Of a DNA stretch of 64,000 nt, positions 1-6,960 are shown piece after piece; the stretch's first letter is position 1; every line of letters begins with the position of its first letter. Location: assembly GCA_039931615.1 (NCBI GenBank), contig JBDTRR010000007.1, positions 62,001-126,000 on the forward strand, read 5' to 3'. The notes beneath the pieces were generated by a model. The model made no database searches, was not told where the DNA came from, and saw nothing but the letters and a program-made list of their open reading frames with translations. The position numbers and the translations under genes are program-made. The DNA is from JAHFUI01 sp039931615 (GTDB taxonomy: Bacteria > Acidobacteriota > Vicinamibacteria > Vicinamibacterales > CAVVIG01).

Positions 1-894
1 AAGGCGCTCGAGCAGCCGGCCGGCAGCTTCGGCAACATGAAGTTGTCGCAGGCCATCTACGAAGCGCGGCGCGCCGCCGCCGACGAGCTGGTCGGCGGCC
101 TGCTGCTGGACCAGGAAGCGAAACGTCTGGGCGTCGACCTCGAGAAGCTGATCCAGCAGCAGATCACCGACAAGATCCCGGCGGTCACCGAGGCCGAGGT
201 CGACGCCTGGTACCGCGACAACCCGCAGCGGGTTCAAGGCGCGGCCCTCGATCAGGTGCGGGCGCCGATCACGCAGCTGCTCCAGCAGGAGCGCACCAAT
301 GCCGTCCGCGAGACCTATCTCGATACCTTGAGGGCGAAGACGCCGGTGCGGATCATGCTCGAGCCGCCGCGCCAGACCGTCAGCGCCGGGAAGAGTCCGG
401 CCAAGGGGAGCGCCAGCGCCCCGGTCGAGGTGATCGAGTTCGCCGATTTCCAGTGCCCGTTCTGCCTGGCGGCCGCCCCGACCGTCAAGAAGGTGATGGA
501 CACTTACGGCGATCGCGTCCGGCTCGTCTACCGCAACTACCCGCTGCCGAACCATCCGCAGGCGCAGCCGGCCGCTGAAGCCGCCCAGTGCGCCAATGAA
601 CAGGGCCAGTTCTGGCCCTATCACGACCGGCTGTTCGCCGAGGCCGGGAAGCTGTCGGACGCCGATCTGAAAAAGGCCGCCGCCGATCTGGGCATGAACG
701 CCCCACGCTTCAACGCCTGCGTCGACGAGCGCCGTTACAAGTCGGTCGTCGACGCGGACCAGCGGGAGGGCACGGAGGCCGGGGTCAACGGCACGCCAGC
801 CTTCTTCGTCAACGGCCGGCTCCTCTCCGGGGCCCAGCCGTTCGAAGCGTTCAAGCGGATCATCGACGAAGAGCTCGAGCTGAAAAAGAAGTAG
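1..894 (+). CDS. DsbA-family thioredoxin-fold protein with N-terminal chaperone-like helical region (5' end outside window)
   Basis: The frame is open to the first base of the window, so the true start lies upstream; the first visible Met is at 37. The first 100 or so visible residues are helical and charged and resemble the tail of a SurA/trigger-factor-like region. A thioredoxin fold follows: EFADFQCPFC gives the CPFC redox motif (about residue 140 from the visible Met), and VNGTPAFFVNG is the cis-Pro region typical of DsbA-like oxidoreductases. Family knowledge predicts a periplasmic disulfide oxidase or isomerase. The coupling of a chaperone-like region to a DsbA domain suggests folding of exported proteins. 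The export signal would be in the missing part. Confidence 0.85.
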   Translation, partial: KALEQPAGSFGNMKLSQAIYEARRAAADELVGGLLLDQEAKRLGVDLEKLIQQQITDKIPAVTEAEVDAWYRDNPQRVQGAALDQVRAPITQLLQQERTNAVRETYLDTLRAKTPVRIMLEPPRQTVSAGKSPAKGSASAPVEVIEFADFQCPFCLAAAPTVKKVMDTYGDRVRLVYRNYPLPNHPQAQPAAEAAQCANEQGQFWPYHDRLFAEAGKLSDADLKKAAADLGMNAPRFNACVDERRYKSVVDADQREGTEAGVNGTPAFFVNGRLLSGAQPFEAFKRIIDEELELKKK

Positions 895-907
895 CTCGCG
901 TTATAAG

Positions 908-971
908 TACGTAGTGTCCGCCTTGAGGCGGACCGCGATCACGGTCCGGCTGAAGCCGGACACTGCGTACG
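908..971. repeat. Double-hairpin intergenic repeat, copy 1
   Basis: Two perfect 18-nt palindromes, GTCCGCCTTGAGGCGGAC (916-933) and GTCCGGCTGAAGCCGGAC (944-961), are bounded by TACGTAGT on the left and ACTGCGTA on the right. It lies between two convergent genes, so it may also serve as a bidirectional transcription end, although there is no T-tract. Confidence 0.85.
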
Positions 972-990
972 ACAGGTCGGCGCTCGCTCG

Positions 991-1866
991 CTACCCCAAT
1001 AGCGCGAGATTGTTCACCACCGAGAAAACCAGGGCGAGCACCGTCGCCGCCAGGCAGACGAGTGCACCGATCAGGTGGTCGCCTTTCTCCCGCGCCAGCG
1101 GGTTCATCAGCGCCGACACGCCGTAGCCGCCGAGAAATCCGCCCAGGTGCGCGTAGTTGTCGGTACCGGGAAAGATCAGGCCGCTGATGACGAACCAGAT
1201 GATGTACTGCTTGGCCTGCTCGCGGATCAGTTGGCTGCCACCGGTCCGCCCGTAGTGCGTGATGGCGCCGAGCAGGCCCAGCACAGACGCCGACGCGCCC
1301 ATCGTCAGCAGCCCGCCGCTCAGAAACGGAATCCGCAGCCCGGCGAACAGCCAGCCAGCCACCGAGCTGAGGAGGAATCCGGTGATGCCCGACACGACAT
1401 AGATGATCACCGTCCGCGACGGCCCGATCAGCTCGACGCAATCGGGCCCGAACCGCCGCACCCAGTACATGTTGAAGACGATGTGGAGCAGGTTGCCGTG
1501 CAGCCAGGATGCCGTCAAGAGCGTCCACCAGGCCCCCTGGGCGAACACCGGATACGCGCCGCTCATCCCGAACAGGAGCAGGGCGCGCCGGCTCGGCGAG
1601 AGCAGCGACATCATCCCGCCGCCGACGATCTGCAGCTCGCTGCCGGAGGCGAGCAAGGTCAGGACAAAGATGATCGAGCAGGCACCGATGACCAGCGGGA
1701 CGAAACCGAAATCGTTGCCGAGCTGCCGCAGCAGCGGCCCGAAGCCCCATAGGCCGGGATTGGCCCGGCCGCACATGTAGCATTTGTCGTCGCGAACACC
1801 GACGAGCGATCCACAGGAGGGGCAGACGACGGAACCGGTTGTGCGGCGCTGAAACACGGACAACAT
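991..1866 (-). CDS. Rhomboid-family intramembrane serine protease with N-terminal zinc ribbon
   Basis: The protein has 291 residues. Residues 15-32 form a CPSC...CYMC zinc ribbon on the cytoplasmic side, followed by about six membrane segments. WLHGNLLHIVFNM (121-133) is the rhomboid loop-1/TM2 signature. GASAS (190-194) supplies the candidate nucleophile Ser192 in a GxSx motif, with Ala in place of the usual second Gly. NYAHLGGFLGG carries the catalytic His240. Family knowledge: cleavage of single-pass membrane substrates within the membrane. The downstream region holds repeat copy 1. The Ser-His pair is intact, so activity is likely; the substrate is unknown. Confidence 0.88.
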   Translation of the reverse strand: MLSVFQRRTTGSVVCPSCGSLVGVRDDKCYMCGRANPGLWGFGPLLRQLGNDFGFVPLVIGACSIIFVLTLLASGSELQIVGGGMMSLLSPSRRALLLFGMSGAYPVFAQGAWWTLLTASWLHGNLLHIVFNMYWVRRFGPDCVELIGPSRTVIIYVVSGITGFLLSSVAGWLFAGLRIPFLSGGLLTMGASASVLGLLGAITHYGRTGGSQLIREQAKQYIIWFVISGLIFPGTDNYAHLGGFLGGYGVSALMNPLAREKGDHLIGALVCLAATVLALVFSVVNNLALLG

Positions 1867-1880
1867 TCTACATGGCGGCG

Positions 1881-1901
1881 GGCTGGGGGCTGGAGGCTGG
1901 G
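1881..1901. repeat. Heptanucleotide tandem array (GGCTGGR)3
   Basis: Three contiguous heptamers, GGCTGGG, GGCTGGA and GGCTGGG, lie just upstream of the rhomboid gene. Fifteen bases of it (1886-1900) recur inverted inside thiL at 55585-55599. Confidence 0.8.
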
Positions 1902-1927
1902 AACCCTTTTGAGGCTTTCCGCCTTTG

Positions 1928-1987
1928 TACGTGGCGTCCGGCTTTAGCCGGACTGTGTGAGGTCCGCCTGAAGGCGGACCCCACGTA
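1928..1987. repeat. Double-hairpin intergenic repeat, copy 2
   Basis: The palindromes GTCCGGCTTTAGCCGGAC (1936-1953) and GTCCGCCTGAAGGCGGAC (1962-1979) are flanked by TACGTGG and CCACGTA, which are themselves inverted. The element lies just past the bipA stop codon. Confidence 0.85.
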
Positions 1988-1998
1988 GCATAAAAATG

Positions 1999-3858
1999 CT
2001 ACTCCCTGGCCGGCTTCGGTCTCTGGTTCGCGGTCAGGATCTTCTTGCGCAGCCGGATGCTGACGGGCGTGACCTCGACCAGCTCATCGTCGTTGATGAA
2101 TTCGACCGCCTGCTCGAGGCCGAGCTTGCGCGGCGGGATCAGGCGAATCGCCTCGTCGGCGCTCGACGCCCGCATGTTGGTCTGCTTCTTTTCCTTGGTG
2201 ACGTTGACGTCCATGTCGCTCGGCCTGGCGTTCTCGCCGATCACCATCCCCTCGTAGACGTGGATGCCGGGATCGATGAAGATTTCGCCGCGCTCCTGGA
2301 GGTTGAAGATGGCGTAGGCGGTCGCGATGCCGGTTCGATCGGCAACCAGCGCGCCGTTCGCCCGGGCCGGAATGGCGCCGTGCCACGGCTCCCAGCTGGA
2401 AAAGATGTGGTTCATGATGCCGGTGCCCTTGGTGTCGGTCATGAACTGCGACCGGAAGCCGATCAGGCCGCGCGCCGGGATCCGGAACTCGAGCCGGACG
2501 CGGCCGCTGCCGTTGTTGACCATCTTCGTCATCATGCCCCGCCGCTCGCCGACCTGGGCGATGACGATGCCCTGATGATCCTCCGGCACGTCGATGACCA
2601 GTTCCTCGACCGGTTCGACCTTCTTGCCGTCGAGCTCCTTGGTGACGATTTCCGGACGCGACACCTGGATCTCGAACCCTTCGCGCCGCATCATCTCGAT
2701 CAGGATCGACAGCTGCAGCTCACCGCGGCCGACCACCTTCATCTGCTCGGGGGTGTCGGTCGGCTCGACGCGGATCGAGACGTTGCCGACCAGCTCGCGG
2801 TCGAGCCGATCCTTCAACTGGCGCGAGGTGACGTACTGGCCATCGCGCCCGGCCACCGGCGAGGTGTTGACGCCGAAGATCATCGACACGGTCGGCTCGT
2901 CGATCGCCACTGGCGGGATGGCAATGCGGTGCTCGGCGTCGGCGATGGTCTCGCCGATGGTGATGTCCTCGATGCCGGCCAGGCAGACGATGTCGCCGGC
3001 CGCGGCCTCCTGGATCTCGATCCGCTTCAAACCGTCGAACGCATAGAGCTTGGTCACCTTGGTCTCGTGGACCAGGTCGTTGAGCTTGCAGACCACCACC
3101 GGATCGCCAATCTTGACGCGGCCGTTGAAGATGCGGCCGATCGCGATCCGGCCGACGTAGTCGCTCGAATCGAGGTTGGCGACCAGGATCTGCAGCGGCG
3201 CATCGGGGTTGCCGCGCGGTGCCGGGACGTGCTCGACGATGGCGTCGAAGAGCGGCCGCAGATCGCTGCCGGCGACGTCCTGATCGCGGCTGGCGGTCCC
3301 GACCCTCGCATTGGTGTAGAGGACCGGGAAATCGAGCTGTTCCTCGGTCGCGTCGAGGTCGATGAACAGGTCGTAGATCTCGTTCAGCACTTCCTGCGGG
3401 CGCGCATCGGGCCGGTCGATCTTGTTGATGACGACGATCGGCGGCAGCCGGCGCTCCAGCGCCTTGCGCAGCACGAAGCGGGTCTGGGGCAGCGGACCCT
3501 CCGACGCGTCGACCAGCAGCATCACCCCGTCGACCATCGACAGCGTGCGCTCGACCTCGCCGCCGAAATCGGCGTGGCCGGGCGTGTCGACGATGTTGAT
3601 CAGCAGGTCCTGGTAGTGGACGGCGGTATTCTTGGCCAGAATGGTGATGCCGCGTTCGCGCTCGAGGTCGGTGTTGTCCATCGCGCGCTCGGCGACGCGC
3701 TCGTTCGAGCGGAAGGTGCCGCTCTGGTGCAGCAGGCCATCGACCAGCGTGGTCTTGCCATGATCGACGTGAGCGATGATGGCGACATTGCGACGGAGTG
3801 GGTTGGCGACATCACCGCGGCCAGCGGTGGAGGGATGCTTCTCTGCAGCTACAGACAT
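1999..3858 (-). CDS. typA: Translational GTPase BipA/TypA
   Basis: At 619 residues this matches the usual length (about 610). The G motifs are in order: AHVDHGKT (29-36), RERGIT (68-72), DTPGH (91-95) and NKID (145-148). An EF-G-like domain II/III and the BipA-specific C-terminal domain follow. It binds 70S ribosomes and supports late 50S assembly and stress growth. The ATG at 3858 is the only sensible start. A TATACT hexamer (3865-3870 on this strand) sits only 6 nt upstream of it, so the mRNA may be leaderless even though GGGAGG lies between them. It is a single gene, separated from its neighbours by repeats and a degenerate region. Confidence 0.96.
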   Translation of the reverse strand: MSVAAEKHPSTAGRGDVANPLRRNVAIIAHVDHGKTTLVDGLLHQSGTFRSNERVAERAMDNTDLERERGITILAKNTAVHYQDLLINIVDTPGHADFGGEVERTLSMVDGVMLLVDASEGPLPQTRFVLRKALERRLPPIVVINKIDRPDARPQEVLNEIYDLFIDLDATEEQLDFPVLYTNARVGTASRDQDVAGSDLRPLFDAIVEHVPAPRGNPDAPLQILVANLDSSDYVGRIAIGRIFNGRVKIGDPVVVCKLNDLVHETKVTKLYAFDGLKRIEIQEAAAGDIVCLAGIEDITIGETIADAEHRIAIPPVAIDEPTVSMIFGVNTSPVAGRDGQYVTSRQLKDRLDRELVGNVSIRVEPTDTPEQMKVVGRGELQLSILIEMMRREGFEIQVSRPEIVTKELDGKKVEPVEELVIDVPEDHQGIVIAQVGERRGMMTKMVNNGSGRVRLEFRIPARGLIGFRSQFMTDTKGTGIMNHIFSSWEPWHGAIPARANGALVADRTGIATAYAIFNLQERGEIFIDPGIHVYEGMVIGENARPSDMDVNVTKEKKQTNMRASSADEAIRLIPPRKLGLEQAVEFINDDELVEVTPVSIRLRKKILTANQRPKPARE

Positions 3859-3864
3859 CCTCCC

Positions 3865-3870
3865 AGTATA
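3865..3870 (-). promoter_or_regulatory. Possible -10 element giving a leaderless typA mRNA
   Basis: TATACT lies 6 nt before the typA ATG, so a start 7 nt downstream would fall on the A of ATG. No good -35 hexamer is visible 16-18 nt upstream, so this is tentative. Confidence 0.4.
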
Positions 3871-3907
3871 CCTCCGTCGCCGCGGCCGGGCCGGAGGATG
3901 GTTGGTT

Positions 3908-4110
3908 CTACCGCACGAACGAGAGGATTTCGCGCGCGCGCTCGCCGAACTGTTCGTCGCCGGCGACCTTCTCCGCGAATTCGTGCGCCTCGGCCTTGCG
4001 GGACAGATTGTCGCAGGCGACCGCGGTCTTGAACGACGACGTCGCCGATATTTACGCCGAAGCAGATCGCCTCCTTGAACTTCAGGGGCGGCAGATCCCG
4101 CAGCGCGCCG
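3908..4110 (-). pseudogene. Possible frameshifted remnant of a small protein gene
   Basis: On the minus strand one frame reads a protein-like KFKEAICFGVNIGDVV, and a second frame continues with FKTAVACDNLSRKAEAHEF and ends FGERAREILSFVR before a TAG at 3908. The second frame has a TAA just upstream, so no intact reading frame joins them. The tail is charged and helical, unlike GC-driven noise. I do not recognise the family. It could also be a chance frame in untranslated DNA. Confidence 0.3.
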
Positions 4111-4114
4111 ACCT

Positions 4115-4130
4115 GTTTTCGTGTTTTCGT
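4115..4130. repeat. Octanucleotide tandem repeat (GTTTTCGT)2
   Basis: Two exact copies of GTTTTCGT followed by a decayed third unit (GCTTTGGC), between typA and the membrane protein gene. It stands out as T-rich in GC-rich DNA. Confidence 0.6.
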
Positions 4131-4147
4131 GCTTTGGCCCGGGCTGC

Positions 4148-5314
4148 TCAGAACAGCGGATGCAGCGTCGTGAACAGTGCCAGGCACAGCGTGTAGACCA
4201 TCGCGAAGAGCACGATCACGACGGTGGAAATCTCCCGCGACCGGACGCCGGCGAGCCAGATGAAGACCGGAAACAGCACCGCGCAATAGCGGCCGAGCCC
4301 CTCGAAGATCCCCGAGGAGAGCGGCAGCCACAGGTTGGCCAGCATGAACAGCCCATAGCCGGCGCCAAACCGCCGCCAGACGAACGGAATCGCGGCGAGG
4401 AACAGGAGCGCCGGCACGCCGTTCAGCGTGTCGTAGGGGGCGAGCGGATCATCGGCCAGGTATTGATACGGATGTGTGACCAGCCACCCGATCAGGCGCA
4501 GCGGCGCCGCCCACGGTGCGCCCCCCGGATGATAGTCCCACCGCCTGAGCGCGGTGGCCCACAGCAGCGGATCGCCGGTTAGCCAGTAGACGTAGAGGCA
4601 GTAGGAGCCGAATCCACACGCCACCAGCCCGAGCGCGGCCGCGGCCCGCAGACGATCGCGGCCAATCGGTTCGGCCGCCTTCCACGCCATCCACGCCAGC
4701 GCCGGCCACATCATGATGCCGTTGACGCGCGTGGCTGTGGCGACCGCGCCGCACACCCCCCCCAGCAGCCATCGCCGAGTCCGGAAACAGTAAAACGACA
4801 GGATCGTGAACAGCAGATACGTGCTCTCGCTGTAGGCGACGCCGAAGAAGAACGCAAACGGAAAAATCGTCGCCAGCAGCACGGCACGCTCGGCCTGACG
4901 GCGCGGCAGATCGAGGCGGGCGAGATAGAACAGCGCGATCGCCGCCAGCACGAACGAGATCCAGGCGACGAGGATGCCACCGAAATAGACGTCGCTCGGC
5001 GCGCGGCCGAACCAGCGCCCGACATGCCGCATCAGCAGCGGGTAGACCGGAAAGAACGCGATGTTGCCGCGGCCGCCGGCGATCGCGGACGCGGCGTCGT
5101 AGCCGGTCCGGGCAATGCCGAAATACCAGCCGCTGTCGTAGCGCACGAAGGGATCCCAGAACGCGCTCGGCGTCCCGAACATCATGAACTGCTGCGGCTG
5201 GTAGGCCGGCAGCACAACGTTGGCCAGGAACGCGAGGATCGCCGACAGGATCCGGAACAGGACGGCGAAGACGGCGATGCGCAGCGCCGGATGGGTGACG
5301 AGCTTCAAACGCAC
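4148..5314 (-). CDS. PIG-V-like mannosyltransferase family integral membrane protein
   Basis: The 388 residues include about nine or ten hydrophobic segments. FVRYDSGWYFGIARTGYD, near residue 58, resembles the luminal acidic motif of PIG-V-type lipid-linked-sugar glycosyltransferases, and NIAFFPVYPLL and VAYSESTYLLF follow as in that family. Inference: it transfers a sugar from a polyprenyl-phosphate donor outside the inner membrane. There is no neighbour to define the acceptor. It ends in a short hydrophobic tail next to the T-rich tandem repeat. Confidence 0.75.
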   Translation of the reverse strand: MRLKLVTHPALRIAVFAVLFRILSAILAFLANVVLPAYQPQQFMMFGTPSAFWDPFVRYDSGWYFGIARTGYDAASAIAGGRGNIAFFPVYPLLMRHVGRWFGRAPSDVYFGGILVAWISFVLAAIALFYLARLDLPRRQAERAVLLATIFPFAFFFGVAYSESTYLLFTILSFYCFRTRRWLLGGVCGAVATATRVNGIMMWPALAWMAWKAAEPIGRDRLRAAAALGLVACGFGSYCLYVYWLTGDPLLWATALRRWDYHPGGAPWAAPLRLIGWLVTHPYQYLADDPLAPYDTLNGVPALLFLAAIPFVWRRFGAGYGLFMLANLWLPLSSGIFEGLGRYCAVLFPVFIWLAGVRSREISTVVIVLFAMVYTLCLALFTTLHPLF

Positions 5315-5320
5315 TACAAT
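5315..5320 (+). promoter_or_regulatory. Possible -10 element upstream of fmdB
   Basis: TACAAT lies 8 nt before the ATG at 5329, close enough for a leaderless or near-leaderless transcript. No clear -35 hexamer is seen. Confidence 0.35.
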
Positions 5321-5328
5321 AGTCCATC

Positions 5329-5556
5329 ATGCCGATCTTCGAGTACACCTGTCAGTCGTGCGGCCACCGGTTCGAGCACCTGACGCGTGCCAATCAGGCT
5401 GCGGCCTGCCCGACCTGCCAGGGCAGCGCGCTCGACAAAAACCTCTCGACCTTCGCCGTCCGAGCCAACGCCGCGCCGCGCGCCGCGGCGGCCGCGCCGG
5501 GTCCATGCGGCTCGTGCGGCGATCCGAGAGGACCCGGCGCCTGCTCGGTCAACTAG
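5329..5556 (+). CDS. FmdB-family zinc ribbon protein
   Basis: A 75-residue protein beginning MPIFEYTCQSCGHRFE, with the second knuckle CPTC near residues 28-31: the classic FmdB/CxxC_CXXC_SSSS ribbon. The C-terminal half is Ala/Pro/Gly-rich and ends with an extra CGSCG. The name comes from a putative regulator of methylotroph formamidase; the real role of the family is unknown. It is divergent from the membrane protein gene and starts 15 nt from it. Confidence 0.85.
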   Translation: MPIFEYTCQSCGHRFEHLTRANQAAACPTCQGSALDKNLSTFAVRANAAPRAAAAAPGPCGSCGDPRGPGACSVN

Positions 5557-5633
5557 CCAGGCTCAGCATAGACCGCCAGTAACCGGCGAAGCGGTGGCCG
5601 GAATCTCAAGATTCGCGGGCTTCAAGACGTCTC

Positions 5634-6947
5634 GTGTCGACCCACTTCCTCCGCGCGTTCCGCCACCGCAACTACCAGCTCTTCTTCACCGGCCAGCTCA
5701 TCTCCTTCACCGGCACGTGGATGCAGTCGGTGGCCGAGTCGTGGCTGGTCTACCGCCTGACCGGCTCGTCGGCGCTGCTCGGCGTCACGGCGTTCTGCAG
5801 CCAGATCCCGGTGTTCGTGCTCGCGCCTTTGGCCGGCACGGTGGCCGATCGGGGCAATCGCCACCGGATCATGGTGGTCACCCAGACGATCTCGATGGTG
5901 CTGGCGCTCACCCTGGGGCTCCTGACCATCACCGGACGGGTCCAGGTCTGGCATGTCCTGGTCCTCGCCAGCGGCCTCGGCATCGTCAACGCGTTCGATA
6001 TTCCGGCGCGGCAGTCGTTCGTCGTGACGATGGTTGGCCGGGAAGACCTGATGAACGCGATCGCGCTCAATTCTTCATTGGTCAACGGCGCCCGCGTCGT
6101 CGGTCCGGCGATCGCCGGCCTGCTGGTCGCGGCGGTCGGCGAGGCGTGGTGCTTCCTGATCAACGGGATCAGCTACGTCGCCGTCATCGCCGCCCTGTTG
6201 ATGATGGACGTCCCGAAGGCGCCGCCAAAGCGCCATCTTCATTCGCCGCTGCGCGATACGGTGGAAGGCTTCCGGTTCGTCGCCCGGACCGCGCCGGTGC
6301 GGGCGCTGCTCCTGCTGCTCGGCGTCATCAGCCTGGCCGGCATGCCATACGCCGTGCTGATGCCGATCTTCGCCGATTCGATTCTCGGCGGCGGGGCGCG
6401 CGGCCTGGGAATCCTGATGGCCGGTTCGGGGCTGGGCGCGCTGGCCGGCGCCTTGAGCCTGGCGGCGCGGCGCGGCGTCCGTGGACTCGGGCAATGGGTG
6501 GCCGTCTCGGCGGCGAGCTTCGGTGTGATGCTCGCCCTGTTCTCGCTGTCGCGAACCTTCTGGCTGTCGACGGCGCTGATGGTGCCGGTCGGCTTCTTCC
6601 TGATGGTGGAGATGGCCTCGTCCAACACCTTGATCCAGGCGATGGTGCCGGACCGGCTCCGGGGCCGCGTCATGTCGGTCTACTCGATGATGTTCCTCGG
6701 CATGGCACCATTCGGCGGCCTGGCCGCCGGCTACTCGGCGGAGCACATCGGCGCGCCAGCGACGATCGCGGGCGGCGGGGTCATCTGCGTGGCGGCGGCG
6801 ATCGTCTTCCGGCTGCGCCTGCCGTCGCTGCGCGTCGAAGCGCGCCGGCTGATTGTCGCCCAGGGCCTGGCGGCAGGCGAGCCGCCGCAGGAGATCACGG
6901 GACCTGGGGATGAGGTGGCGTTGAGAAAATTAGGAATTAGGAATTAG
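5634..6947 (+). CDS. MFS exporter (EntS-like, MFS_3 family)
   Basis: The 437 residues carry 12 predicted membrane helices. The opening FRHRNYQLFFTGQLISFTGTWMQ is typical of the MFS_3/EntS group, and the loop DRGNRHRIM is the motif A region. The start is a GTG at 5634. Family knowledge suggests efflux of a siderophore, drug or similar small molecule; the substrate cannot be told. The last codons (KLGIRN then TAG) are made from the AATTAGG tandem array, so the original C-terminus has probably been replaced by repeat sequence. Confidence 0.88.
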   Translation: MSTHFLRAFRHRNYQLFFTGQLISFTGTWMQSVAESWLVYRLTGSSALLGVTAFCSQIPVFVLAPLAGTVADRGNRHRIMVVTQTISMVLALTLGLLTITGRVQVWHVLVLASGLGIVNAFDIPARQSFVVTMVGREDLMNAIALNSSLVNGARVVGPAIAGLLVAAVGEAWCFLINGISYVAVIAALLMMDVPKAPPKRHLHSPLRDTVEGFRFVARTAPVRALLLLLGVISLAGMPYAVLMPIFADSILGGGARGLGILMAGSGLGALAGALSLAARRGVRGLGQWVAVSAASFGVMLALFSLSRTFWLSTALMVPVGFFLMVEMASSNTLIQAMVPDRLRGRVMSVYSMMFLGMAPFGGLAAGYSAEHIGAPATIAGGGVICVAAAIVFRLRLPSLRVEARRLIVAQGLAAGEPPQEITGPGDEVALRKLGIRN

Positions 6948-6960
6948 GAATTAGGAATTA
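6928..6960. repeat. Heptanucleotide tandem array (AATTAGG)4.7
   Basis: Four exact AATTAGG units and a partial fifth span the convergent ends of the MFS gene and the M49-like gene. They supply the stop codons of both (TAG and TAA). Confidence 0.9.

Noticed and set aside
908..971. CRISPR array
   Set aside because: The repeats are isolated palindromes at scattered loci without regular spacers, and no cas gene is present.
1996..4032. A 678-codon open frame opposite typA
   Set aside because: Antisense shadow of typA, composed of Asp/Ala/Leu/His-rich low-complexity sequence without motifs.
3849..4331. A 160-codon minus-strand open frame between typA and the membrane protein gene
   Set aside because: It overlaps the mannosyltransferase-like gene in another frame and changes character halfway; only part of it looks protein-like and is reported as a possible remnant.
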